Shown: piece after piece, positions 46,491 to 55,892 of the stretch
Layout of the letters: each line of letters starts with the position of its first letter
Position numbering within the stretch: position 1 is the stretch's first letter
Source of the DNA: Rickettsia tamurae
GTDB lineage: Bacteria; Pseudomonadota; Alphaproteobacteria; Rickettsiales; Rickettsiaceae
Direction: 5' to 3'
DNA length: 64,000 bases
Assembly (NCBI RefSeq): GCF_000751075.1
Contig: NZ_CCMG01000017.1
Span: 23,505 to 87,504, forward strand
Made by a program: the position numbers and the translations under genes
The notes under the pieces: generated by a model
What the model saw: only the letters and a program-made list of their open reading frames with translations
Database searches by the model: none
Told to the model about the DNA's origin: nothing

Positions 46491-48147
46491 TTGAAAACGT
46501 ACTTTCTAAAAAATTTTTTGATAATACTTGTAATTCTAATTCCAAATCTAGTATCCGCAAACACTTATCGGCAAATAAACTACAAAATAACACCTTTGTC
46601 TAACACGCCTGTTTCGGCTATCAAAGTTGAGACGGAAATAATAGGCGATATGAGCGACGAGATTATTTTAGATTTACCCTATGCATGAGCAAATGCTACA
46701 TATTACAAGCAAATCAAAAATGTTAGGCTTGAATATCCAATTGGAAAATTACAATTTAGAAATCAAGACTCTAATGAAGCTATTTTAAATACGGGGAAAA
46801 TTAATATTATCCGTTTAAGCTACGAAATATATCAAAAAGCCGTAATCCTTGTGATATCCACGAAGCAATAATTAGACAAAATTTAATTCATTTACCGGGT
46901 TATGGGCTTTTTGCTATTCACGGTGATCTAAATGGAAATGACATAGTAGAGTTTAATATTGAATGGAATAATATTCCTGATAGCTGGACAATATCAGATT
47001 ATGGTCTTGGTAAAAGGGTAAAATTTAAAGCTACGCCGATTGAATTATATAGTGCAGTTTATGCAGCGGGTGATTTACGTGTTTACAAAATTGTCGATCA
47101 AAAAAATCCTGTACATCTTTCGTTACATGGTCAATTTGATCTTAAAGATGAAGAAATAGCTTCTTATATAAATAAAATTATCAAGGGACAAAGAACATTT
47201 TTCCATGATAATGATTTTCCTTATTATCTAATAAGCTTGCTCGAAGGCGATCAACCTAGACATATGTACAACGGGTTTAACTCATAGTTTTACTGCGTTT
47301 ATTCCTCAAGGTTTAGACAAATAGGATTATATAACGTTACTTGCTCATGAACATATACATAATTGGACAGGGAAGAAAATACGTAATAACTTAGAAGGAT
47401 TAAATTATTGTTGGAGTGAAGGGTTTACCGATTATTATAGCAGGGTTTTAGCCTTACGTTCCAGTGTTATAACGCTTGAGGAATTTATAGAAGAATTTAA
47501 TCAATTCTTTGAGGATTATTATTTATCACCTGTTATAAATGAACCTAATAGCAGAATAAAAGATGATAACTGGAAAGATTATGCAGTAGAGAAATTACCG
47601 TATTATCGTGGATTTGTTCTTGCACTTTATTTGGACAGCCTAATTAAAGAGAATAATAAGAGTAAATCGTTGGATAATGTTATGCTTGATTTATTTAAAA
47701 CCTCAAAAGAACAAGAATTTTCAAGCGATTATTTTAAAAAAATAGTTAAAAATTATGTTCCAAAAGGGATAGATAAAGAGATAAACGAATATATAGAACA
47801 AGGTAAAACTATAGATTTAGCTGATGTTGCTAAAGTGCTGCCGATCGAGAAAATAAAAATGGGGGCATATGATAGTGGTTTTGATAGAGATGCTTTAATA
47901 AATAATTATACAATAAAAAATATTGACGAAAATAATAATGCTTATAAATCTGGACTTAGAAACGGGGATATAGTTATAAAATATGATTTTCCTAAATGGG
48001 GTTCTCCTGATCAGATAGTTACAATCAAAACAACTAAAGGCGAGTTTAAATTTAGACCTGAAAGTGCTAATAAAAAAGATATATAGGTTCAAGCCTAATT
48101 TATCTAAAGAAGATAAGCTAAAAATCAAAAAGTTTTTTAACAACTAA
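46491..48147 (+). pseudogene. M61-family (glycyl aminopeptidase-like) metallopeptidase, multiply broken
   Basis: A TTG-started signal peptide (FLIILVILIPNLVSANTYRQ) leads to a beta-rich N-terminal domain that hits TGA at 46686-46688. Later pieces are readable in several frames: HLPGYGLFAIHGDLNGND, the zinc site LLAHEHIHNWTGKKI (HExxH), LNYCWSEGFTDYYSRVLAL with the third ligand Glu, and a C-terminal PDZ-like region (NNAYKSGLRNGDIVIKYD). A last frame change near 48085 gives RFKPNLSKEDKLKIKKFF, stop at 48147. At least four lesions are present. The parent would have been a periplasmic peptidase of about 550 residues. Confidence 0.85.
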
Positions 48148-48204
48148 ACATTCCTTCTATCTTAAAATATTATTAATAATCTAATCATTTATTAATAATA
48201 TCCA

Positions 48205-48233
48205 TTGACACAACCCAACATTTAAGTTATAAT
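48205..48233 (+). promoter_or_regulatory. Perfect-consensus sigma-70 promoter upstream of a dead gene
   Basis: TTGACA at 48205-48210 and TATAAT at 48228-48233 match the bacterial consensus at all 12 positions with a 17-base spacer. Transcription should start near 48240, about 27 bases before the ATG at 48267, which has a strong AAGGGG ribosome site. It is by far the best promoter I can find in the window. Confidence 0.8.
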
Positions 48234-48266
48234 TGCGTCACGATTTAATTTTAAGGGGAAAAAATC

Positions 48267-48769
48267 ATGACAAAAAACTATACGGGGCCATAAACCTCAA
48301 AAAAAACATCTAGTTACTTTGATAGTGCTACAATTCATTTTCAAAATGCTACCAAAGCTGCGACAGATTTCACAATTATGCTACCTTAGCAACGGAACAT
48401 GCTATTAATGTGATAGAAAACGGTGCAAAAACTGTATGTTCCGTTCAAGGTTTTGTTTCTGAGGTGAACAACTCTAATTATTCTTTTGTATCTATATTTG
48501 CTCAAGCAACTTTAGCAAGCCTTGCAACTTTTGCTTATTACAATCCTCCGGTTCTTATCGGTGCTTTTACCTTAGGAACAATTTTAATTTCGCCGTCCGA
48601 TTCTATCGAATGTGTAAAAAATACAGTAACTGCAGGATATGTAGCTTATGAAACTGTGGAAGGTTTAGTAGCAGAAGGTATAGTTTCTCTTATTGCCTAT
48701 AATATTTACGGTGATACCGCAGAGCTTGCCGGTGCTATTAATACTAACATGATAGAGTATTATAGTTAA
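48267..48769 (+). pseudogene. Unknown Rickettsia-type protein, frameshifted
   Basis: ATG 48267 reads MTKNYTG and stops after eight codons. One extra C near 48287 separates it from HKPQKKTSSYFDSATIHFQ..ATKAATDF, and a frame change near 48372 from HNYATLATEHAINVIENGAK. The rest is open to 48769: CSVQGFVSEVNNSNYSFVS, two hydrophobic, Ala/Gly-rich stretches (ATLASLATFAYYNPPVLIGA; GYVAYETVEGLVAEGIVSLI) and a soluble end. The restored protein of about 165 residues would be membrane-associated. I recognise no family. It follows a consensus promoter and a strong ribosome site. Confidence 0.6.
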
Positions 48770-48831
48770 AATATTGTCATACTCAATCGTCATTGCAAGG
48801 AGGCATTGTTGCGTGGATCAATTCCGCCTCT

Positions 48832-48860
48832 GTCACCCCGTGGTCAAGCCACGGTATGAC
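48832..48860. repeat. Partial family A palindrome
   Basis: Single hairpin gtcaccccgtggtcaagccacggtatgaca, preceded by a half family B motif (cgtcattgcaagg at 48789) and the family tail. It overlaps the 3' end of gltX on the other strand, and the last gltX codons (CHTVA) are translated from it. Confidence 0.7.
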
Positions 48861-50196
48861 AAATTAATCGTTTTACTATCTCTTCTCTATCAATCAAAGG
48901 TAAAACGTCTGCGATTTCTGGTCCTGATTCTCTGCCGGTTAAAGCAAGGCGAAGAGGTAAAAATAACTCCTTACCTTTCCTGTCTGTTATATTTGTTATT
49001 TCTTTAGTCCAAATGCTCCAGCTATCTTTAGTGATTTCACCTGGCGGTAATAATTCTGCTGCTTGCTTTAAATATTCCTTATCTAAATTTAGATTTTGAA
49101 CATTCGGAGTTTGATGGCAAATTTCCCACCAATCTTTTACATCACGTAATTTTTGCAAGTTAGATCTTACCGATAACCAAAAATTTTCATCAATATACTC
49201 GGCATCTATTTCTTTAAGGCGTTCTTTTACTTCATCAAAATCTAAACTTATAAGTAATTTATGATTTAATTTTTCTAAATCTTCCGGCTGATAGATAGTT
49301 GGACTTTTAGAGAAACTACTTATCTCAAATTGATTTGCTAGCTTATCTATTGATTTATAAGGCAAGATTTGTGCGGATGAACCAAGTAAACTAAAAAAGC
49401 TAGCAATTGCCATAGCTTCGATTCCGATTTCTTTTCTAAGAGTTGCGATCTCAAACCCTCCCACTCGTTTAGAAATTTTCTCGTCTTTATTTATTATTAA
49501 ACTCAAATGCCCAAAAACCGGCGGAATCTTATTTAATGCTTCAAACATCTGAATTTGAATAGCGGTATTGCTAACGTGATCTTCACCCCTAATAATATGA
49601 GTAATATCATAATCAATATCGTCAATAACCGAGCATAACATATAGGTCATACTACCGTCTGCTCTTATCACTATTGGATCACTTAAAGCCTTGCCGTCAT
49701 ATTTAACTTCGCCTTTGATCATATCATGCCAGCTAATTGGTTCATGATTTACCAAAAATCTATAATGCGGTTTTCTTCCTTGTTCTATATATTTCTTTGT
49801 TTGCTCTTCAGTTAGATTTAAGCTAGCTCGATCATAAATCGGCGGCAAACCTTTAGATAATTGAAATTTACGCTTTAATTCTAGCTCTTCAGAAGTCTCA
49901 TAGCAGGCATATAATCTTTTTTTGTTTAGTAATAGATTTTTGATTTCATCATATCTATTTAAACGGCTTAATTGGTTGAATGTTTGACCCCAATTAATAT
50001 TTAAAAATTTTAGATCTTCCTCGATAGCGTATTTATATTCCTGTTTACTACGCTCTAAATCCGTATCGTCAAATCTTAAAATAAACTGTCCGTTATGCTT
50101 CTTTGCATATAGCCAGTTAAGCAGTGCTGCCCTGATATTCCCGACATGTAACATACCGGTCGGTGACGGAGCAAATCGTGTTATAACTTTTGTCAT
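48844..50196 (-). CDS. gltX: Glutamyl-tRNA synthetase
   Basis: 450 residues, class I. HIGH-type motif [18 protein letters not shown] at residues 7-24, KMSKS-type motif [10 protein letters not shown] near 240, and [11 protein letters not shown] and [15 protein letters not shown] as family blocks. A C-terminal helical anticodon-binding domain follows. The final residues (CHTVA) are encoded by a family A palindrome. Alphaproteobacteria often have two GltX, one of which charges tRNA-Gln for amidation; which role this copy has cannot be read from sequence alone. Confidence 0.95.
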   Translation of the reverse strand: MTKVITRFAPSPTGMLHVGNIRAALLNWLYAKKHNGQFILRFDDTDLERSKQEYKYAIEEDLKFLNINWGQTFNQLSRLNRYDEIKNLLLNKKRLYACYETSEELELKRKFQLSKGLPPIYDRASLNLTEEQTKKYIEQGRKPHYRFLVNHEPISWHDMIKGEVKYDGKALSDPIVIRADGSMTYMLCSVIDDIDYDITHIIRGEDHVSNTAIQIQMFEALNKIPPVFGHLSLIINKDEKISKRVGGFEIATLRKEIGIEAMAIASFFSLLGSSAQILPYKSIDKLANQFEISSFSKSPTIYQPEDLEKLNHKLLISLDFDEVKERLKEIDAEYIDENFWLSVRSNLQKLRDVKDWWEICHQTPNVQNLNLDKEYLKQAAELLPPGEITKDSWSIWTKEITNITDRKGKELFLPLRLALTGRESGPEIADVLPLIDREEIVKRLICHTVA

Positions 50197-50237
50197 AAAT
50201 AAGTAATTTTATTAATTGTCATCCTACTAAAAAACTA

Positions 50238-50268
50238 TGTCATGCCGTGGCTTGACCACGGCATGACA
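50238..50268. repeat. Partial family A palindrome
   Basis: Perfect single hairpin atgccgtggcttgaccacggcat with the family tail (attgatccacgcaacaatgcc..ctcgcaatgacg) behind it. It lies between gltX and topA, both transcribed leftward, and forms a likely terminator for topA. Confidence 0.7.
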
Positions 50269-50323
50269 GGGGTGAAATTGATCCACGCAACAATGCCTCT
50301 TCGCAATGACGATTATGACATTC

Positions 50324-52654
50324 TTACGCCTGTTTCTTCTCTAACTTCGCTTTATCGTCTTCAATTAGCTTCATTGCGTCATCTAATCTTAAATTTAGAA
50401 AATCATATTTTTTTGGCACTGAAATAAATTTACCCATATATTTTATGTAAGGACCGAATTTACCGTATCCTATCATAATTTCCTCGCCACTATCTTTATG
50501 CACGCCGATTTTAAGCGGTAAGCTTAGAAGCTTTAATGCTATATCAAGTGTAATATCGTTTTGGTTCAGGCTAGCAGGCACGGGGCTACGTTTCGGCTTT
50601 ACTTTGCCTTCTTGTTCGCCAAGTTGAATATAAGGTCCGTAAGGTCCTTTTTTCAGATATATTTCTACTCCGTCTTTATCCGTACCTAAAACTTTATTCT
50701 CATTAGGAATAGTGGAAGGCTCGCCTTTATTCTCGTTGTTATCGTTACCGCTAACAATAGATTTTCTAAAAGTACATTCAGGGTAATTACTACATGCTAA
50801 AAATGCCCCGAACTTACCAAGCTTTAAGCTAAGCTCGCCTGTTTTACATGATGGACAAACTTTAGATTCTTTATTCTCACCGAACAAGTGATAATCAAGG
50901 GCTTTCTGTACATAGCTAATAATCTCGGTTATTTTCCGCTCGTTTACCGATTCAATATTATGGTTAAAACCGCTCCAAAAATTACTTAAGGCAGCTTTCC
51001 ATTCAAGCTTGCCGGCTGCTATTTCGTCTAATTCATTTTCAAGTCCTGCAGTAAAATCATATTCAACGTATTTTTTGAAAAAACCGACTAAAAATACTGT
51101 TACCAAACGTCCAAGCTCTTCAGATATAAATCGTTTTTTCTCAAGAGAAACATATTTTCGATCTTGTAAAACCGATAAAATACTAGCATAGGTCGAAGGA
51201 CGACCAATCCCAAGCTCTTCAAGTTTTTTCACTAAACTTGCTTCCGAATATCTTGGAGGCGGCTCGGTAAAATGCTGATTCGGAATAACTTCTTTAGTTT
51301 TAAGTGGTTCTTGTTCTTTTAAAGGCGGCAGCATTTTATTTTCTTCTTCAGCCTCATCGTCCACACTTTCACGATAAACCTTATAAAACCCGTCAAAAGC
51401 TATAGTCGATCCGTTTGCTTTTGCCAAATATTCTTTATTTTCCGAAGCTAAATTTGCAACTACCAAATCCATTATAACATTTTCCATTTGGCAGGCTATA
51501 GTTCTTTTCCAAATTAGTTCATAGAGCTTATAATAATCCTTTTCTAGCTTTTCTTTTAAGCTATCTGGAGTATAAGTAATATTCGTCGGTCTTATCGCCT
51601 CATGAGCTTCTTGAGCATTTTTTACTTTGGATTTATAAATTCTAGGGCTAGTCGGTAAATATTTATCGCCGTAACTTTTATCGATTAACTTGCGTATATC
51701 TGCTATTGCATCATTTGATAATGTAACGCCGTCGGTTCTCATATAGGTAATAAGTCCTATAGTTTCCTTACCTATGTCAACGCCCTCATAAAGTTTTTGT
51801 GCTATTTGCATAGTCTTTTTAGCACTAAAACCTAGTTTTCTTGCTGCTTCTTGTTGTAGTGATGAAGTAATAAAAGGAGGTTGAGGCTGACGTTTTTGTT
51901 GTTTCTTTTCTATCTTATCAACATGAAAATTTTGAGATTTTAATTTTTCGGTTAAATCTTTGGCATCTTTTTCGTTAATAATTGAGAATTTTTCTAGTTT
52001 CTGATCGTTTACGTGAGTCAATTTAGCAGTAAATAGTTCGTTATTACTATTTTGCATTTTAAGGCTAATATCCCAATATTCTTCTGACTTAAAACGCTCT
52101 ATTTCATCTTCTCGCTCACATATTAATCGCAGAGCCACGGACTGCACACGTCCCGCCGATTTACATCCCGGTAACTTACGCCATAAAAGAGGTGAAAGGG
52201 TAAAGCCGACTAAATAGTCTAAAGCTCTTCTTGCTTGCTGGGCATTTACTAAGTTAGTGTCAAGTTTTCTAGGGTTCTCAACGGCATGAATAATTGCTTT
52301 TTTAGTGATTTCATTAAAGGCTACCCTTTTGAAAAAATCATCGGATTTAACCTTATTTTTTTCTTTTATTACCTCTGCAACATGCCATGAGATAGATTCA
52401 CCCTCACGATCAGGATCGGTTGCAAGATATACTGCATCAGCTTTTTTAGCATCCTTAACTATGGCATCTACATATTTACCGGCTTTATCGGAAATATCAT
52501 ATTTCATTGCAAAGTTTTCATCAGGTAACACCGAGCCTTTTTTAGAAGGTAAATCTCTAATATGACCGAATGATGCAATGACCTTAAACTCATCACCTAA
52601 ATATTTATTTATCGTTTTTGCCTTTGCCGGCGATTCTACTATTACTAATTTCAT
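50324..52654 (-). CDS. topA: DNA topoisomerase I
   Basis: 776 residues, type IA. TOPRIM domain at the start (VIVESPAKAKTINKYLG; ATDPDREGESISWHV with acidic metal ligands), catalytic Tyr in ETIGLITYMRTDGVTLS, RPSTYASILSVLQDRKYV, and a C-terminal zinc ribbon with CPSC and ACSNYPEC. A further repeat (VEIYLKKGPYGPYIQLGEQEG) follows. It relaxes negative supercoils. Its ATG directly follows the stop of the dprA remnant; that gene order (dprA-topA) is common in bacteria. Confidence 0.97.
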   Translation of the reverse strand: MKLVIVESPAKAKTINKYLGDEFKVIASFGHIRDLPSKKGSVLPDENFAMKYDISDKAGKYVDAIVKDAKKADAVYLATDPDREGESISWHVAEVIKEKNKVKSDDFFKRVAFNEITKKAIIHAVENPRKLDTNLVNAQQARRALDYLVGFTLSPLLWRKLPGCKSAGRVQSVALRLICEREDEIERFKSEEYWDISLKMQNSNNELFTAKLTHVNDQKLEKFSIINEKDAKDLTEKLKSQNFHVDKIEKKQQKRQPQPPFITSSLQQEAARKLGFSAKKTMQIAQKLYEGVDIGKETIGLITYMRTDGVTLSNDAIADIRKLIDKSYGDKYLPTSPRIYKSKVKNAQEAHEAIRPTNITYTPDSLKEKLEKDYYKLYELIWKRTIACQMENVIMDLVVANLASENKEYLAKANGSTIAFDGFYKVYRESVDDEAEEENKMLPPLKEQEPLKTKEVIPNQHFTEPPPRYSEASLVKKLEELGIGRPSTYASILSVLQDRKYVSLEKKRFISEELGRLVTVFLVGFFKKYVEYDFTAGLENELDEIAAGKLEWKAALSNFWSGFNHNIESVNERKITEIISYVQKALDYHLFGENKESKVCPSCKTGELSLKLGKFGAFLACSNYPECTFRKSIVSGNDNNENKGEPSTIPNENKVLGTDKDGVEIYLKKGPYGPYIQLGEQEGKVKPKRSPVPASLNQNDITLDIALKLLSLPLKIGVHKDSGEEIMIGYGKFGPYIKYMGKFISVPKKYDFLNLRLDDAMKLIEDDKAKLEKKQA

Positions 52655-53783
52655 CTACTTATTATAAACTAATGATATTTTATTACCGGCGTGACGCATT
52701 ACTTTTCCGGCGAGTTCTAATTCTAATATTACCGTATATATGATAGGAAGCGGTAATTCTATTTCTTTTTGTAAATATTCAAAATCTATAGGTACTGCCG
52801 ATAATAGTTCCAATATAGCAAGTACGCTCCTTTTGTGACGGTTCTTTAACATATCTCGTATTTACTGTTCCTAGCTCAACAAAATCCTTAAATAACCCAT
52901 CATCTTTTTCGATAAATTTTTCATATTGCGGTAAATTAGCTACAATATCCTCCGCTGATTCCACTAAATATGCTCCCTCTCTAATCAATTTATTTGTACC
53001 TTGACATCTTGGATTTAAAGGAAAGCCGGGAACAGCAAATATTTCCCTATTTTGTTCAAGTGCAAATTTTGCAGTTATTAATGAACCGGATTTTAAGCTT
53101 GCTTCTACTAAGGCTAGTCCCGATATTATCCTATTACGCTGTGGAAAATGTTTTCCAAGCGGTATAGAGCCGATAGGTAACTCAGCTAATATTAAACCTT
53201 CTTCTGCTAAATTTCCAAATAGTTTTTTGTTTTCCGATATATATGATCAATACCTCCGGCAATGACTCCGATGGTTCGAGAAACTTCTGCTGGATGTAGC
53301 TGCTATCTATTCCTCGTGTTAACCCTGAAACGGTTATATAACTTTCTTTTACTATAATCATTTGCAATTTTATGAGCAAAGCTTCTTCCGTTTGCAGAAG
53401 CGTTTCTTGCACCTACTATTGCAACGCATTTATTATGATTTAATAACTCTATATTACCTTTATAGCTTAATATTGGCGGTGAATCATAAATTTCAAGTAA
53501 CAATTTTGAATATTCCGGAGATTTATATGTGATGATCTTAGCATTATCTTTTTCGAGAAGTTCTAACTCTTTTTCAGCATCGCTTTTACTAAAAATTTTA
53601 ATTGGTTTTGACTTTCCGCCTCGCAATGAAAAATCCGGAGCGTTATCTATGGCAGTTGCTGCATCACCGAATAATTTAATTAAACTAAAGAAAGTTTTAG
53701 GACCAATATTTTCACTCCTAATAAGACGTAATTGTTTCAATATCATAAGATATTTTAGGAGCAGAAAATAATTCTTTCAACAT
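52655..53783 (-). pseudogene. dprA: dprA (DNA-processing protein A), multiply frameshifted
   Basis: MLKELFSAPKISYD at 53783 is separated by a frame change from ILKQLRLIRSENIGPKTFF (SAM-like region). The Rossmann core is present in pieces: AIVGARNASANGRSFAHKIA, then KESYITVSGLTRGIDSSYIQ in another frame, then GSLITAKFALEQNREIFAV on yet another, and REGAYLVESAEDIVANLPQY. The winged-helix end LAILELLSAVPIDFEYLQKE is complete to 52655. At least four frame changes. DprA loads RecA on incoming single-stranded DNA in transformation; its loss, with comM, fits abandoned DNA uptake. Confidence 0.92.
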
Positions 53784-53810
53784 TATTTAGGGTTATTTGA
53801 TATGAGTTAG

Positions 53811-53889
53811 TGTCATCCCGCAACTTGATCGCAGGATCTCAGGACACAGCCTGTGATACAAGATCCCGTGGTCAAGCCACGGTATGACA
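53811..53889. repeat. Palindromic element, family A
   Basis: Left hairpin atcccgcaacttgatcgcagga and right hairpin tcccgtggtcaagccacggtat with a shorter centre (ctcaggacacagcctgtgat) that differs from other copies. It lies between the peroxiredoxin gene and the dprA remnant. Confidence 0.75.
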
Positions 53890-53902
53890 TAAATAAGAGC
53901 AA

Positions 53903-54505
53903 CTACAGCTTCTCGGCATGTGAGCTTAAATAATGTGCTATACCCTCATGTGATGGGGTAATTGCTTCCTCGCCTTTACGCCAGCCGGCAGGACAAACTT
54001 CGCCGTGTTTTTGATGATGAGTTAAAGCATCGATTACTTTTAATGTATAATTAATATCACGACCGATAGGTAAGTCGTTAACTAGCATGTGACGTACTAT
54101 GAAATCCTTATCAATTAAAAAAGCTCCACGCAAAGCAACACCGTCTTCATTAAGTACGTTATATTTTGAAGAAATATCCTTTTTTATATCGGAAACCATT
54201 GGGAATTGTACTTGTCCAAGTCCGCCTTTATTATGCGGAGTATTTTTCCAAGCTAAATGGCTAAAATGAGAATCAACGCTAACAGCTACTACTTTAGTAC
54301 GTCTTTCGGTAAATTCACCAAGCTTATTGTGAAATGCTATAATTTCCGATGGACAAACAAAAGTAAAATCTAGGGGATAAAAAAATAACACTATATTATC
54401 CCCCGCAGCATAATCGCTAAGTTTAAACTTATCGTCTATATTATTATTAGGCATAATAGCTTTAGCTGTAAAATCCGGAGCAGTTTTGCCGACAAATACT
54501 GACAT
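53903..54505 (-). CDS. 2-Cys peroxiredoxin (AhpC/Prx1 type)
   Basis: 200 residues from the ATG at 54505, chosen because AAGG lies 8 bases upstream; an ATG at 54511 is in frame but only 2 bases from that site. The peroxidatic Cys is in FYPLDFTFVCPSEI (about 51), and the resolving Cys in GEVCPAGWRKG. It reduces peroxides with thioredoxin-type donors and probably counters host oxidants. Downstream of the SPFH gene, 75 bp away. Confidence 0.94.
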   Translation of the reverse strand: MSVFVGKTAPDFTAKAIMPNNNIDDKFKLSDYAAGDNIVLFFYPLDFTFVCPSEIIAFHNKLGEFTERRTKVVAVSVDSHFSHLAWKNTPHNKGGLGQVQFPMVSDIKKDISSKYNVLNEDGVALRGAFLIDKDFIVRHMLVNDLPIGRDINYTLKVIDALTHHQKHGEVCPAGWRKGEEAITPSHEGIAHYLSSHAEKL

Positions 54506-54586
54506 ATTCATAACCTTTTATTAATTAATAATCTAATATGATATATAAAACTAATTATTATTACAATAATAAATCTTTATAAATTG

Positions 54587-55522
54587 CTACTTATCTATTT
54601 TCTTTTCCGAAGAAGCTTTTAATTGGTTAAATATAGTTAACGCTCCGGTTACAAAACTACTCGGTTCTGAAAGGTTTGCGGGTAAAATTACAGTGTTGGT
54701 ATCTTTAGCCAAATTACCGAATGCACTAATATACTGCTCAGCCACTTTAAGAGCTACCGCCTCACTTCCTCCCGTTTTTTGTACGGCAGCTGCGACAATC
54801 TCAATACTATTTGCTGTAGCGGTAGCGACTAAGCCTATTGCTTCAGCTTCACCTTTTGCTCTGTTAACTTGATCTGTATAAGAAGCTTCTGAATTCAGTA
54901 CAATTTGTGCTTTTTCACCTTCTGCATGGTTAACTTTTGCTTGTCTATTACCTTCCGACTCTAGAATTTGAGCTCTTTTTTGACGCTCTGCTGCTACCTG
55001 CAATTCCATAGCTTTAAGTATAGTTTGCGGAGGTTGAATATCTTTAATTTCATAACGCATACATTGTATACCCCAATTTATAGCAGCCTGATTAATAGCT
55101 GTTACAATTGCTACGTTTAAAGTTTCGCGCTCTTCAAAAGTTCTATCTAAAGGGAGTTTACCGATTTCCGAACGCATAGTAGTTTGAGCAAGCTGTGTTA
55201 TGGCATAGTAAGGATTATTAACACCATAAGATGCTGCCATTGGATCAATGATTTTAACATATAAAACGCCATCAATAGATAATGTTACGTTATCATTTGA
55301 AATAGCTGTTTGAGCGGTAACGTCTATTGCTTCTTCTTTTAAAGTATGTTTGTATGCTACTCTTTGAATGACAGGGATTAGTAAATTTAAGCCAGGCTGC
55401 AGTACCTTATCGAATTTTCCCAATTTTTCTACTACCCATGCTTGTTGTTGCGGTACAACTTTAACCATTTGTATTATAACTAAAATCGCTATAATACTGA
55501 AAATTAATAATGCATATTCCAT
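54587..55522 (-). CDS. SPFH/paraslipin-type membrane protein (QmcA-like)
   Basis: 311 residues. One N-terminal membrane segment (YALLIFSIIAILVIIQMV), then the band 7/SPFH domain (VVPQQQAWVVEKLGKFDKVL; ITQLAQTTMRSEIGKLPLD), a long helical coil (LQVAAERQKRAQILESEG; HAEGEKAQIVLNSEASY) and a C-terminal paraslipin-type end. Such proteins form large ring assemblies on membranes and affect protease access. No NfeD partner is adjacent. Confidence 0.9.
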   Translation of the reverse strand: MEYALLIFSIIAILVIIQMVKVVPQQQAWVVEKLGKFDKVLQPGLNLLIPVIQRVAYKHTLKEEAIDVTAQTAISNDNVTLSIDGVLYVKIIDPMAASYGVNNPYYAITQLAQTTMRSEIGKLPLDRTFEERETLNVAIVTAINQAAINWGIQCMRYEIKDIQPPQTILKAMELQVAAERQKRAQILESEGNRQAKVNHAEGEKAQIVLNSEASYTDQVNRAKGEAEAIGLVATATANSIEIVAAAVQKTGGSEAVALKVAEQYISAFGNLAKDTNTVILPANLSEPSSFVTGALTIFNQLKASSEKKIDK

Positions 55523-55595
55523 AATTCAATACCTTTTTTTATTTCCACTCTATATTATTTTTAATTATAAAAAAAGGATTTAAGTTAAACGGTAC

Positions 55596-55826
55596 TTAAT
55601 TATATATTTTTTTATCAATAAAATGGGTTTTAATTACTTTGAGTAAAGAAAGAATGCTTGAATATTCTTCAAGTGGTTCATTTACATTTTTTATCTCATT
55701 TAAAGCACTATTAAAATCTTTCTGTAATAAATAAGTTTCAGCAGTTTTATTTTGTTCTAGTGTTTTAAGTAAAATATTTTGTAAAAATCTATAATAATAG
55801 TCGTCTAGTTTAGGTATATCAGACAT
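55596..55826 (-). CDS. Small helical protein, unknown
   Basis: 76 codons. The sequence is soluble and predicted all-helical (YRFLQNILLKTLEQNKTAE; YSSILSLLKVIKTHFIDK). No signal or membrane segment. It lies between the EptA-like and SPFH genes in the same direction, so it may be cotranscribed. I do not recognise a family. Confidence 0.45.
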   Translation of the reverse strand: MSDIPKLDDYYYRFLQNILLKTLEQNKTAETYLLQKDFNSALNEIKNVNEPLEEYSSILSLLKVIKTHFIDKKIYN

Positions 55827-55892
55827 AATAATAAATCATATAATTATTGAGATCTTAATTTATATATAAATTTTTTAATAATTCAATAATTT

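Noticed and set aside
52779..53412. Several short minus-strand frames as separate small genes
   Set aside because: Together they reassemble dprA across frame changes.
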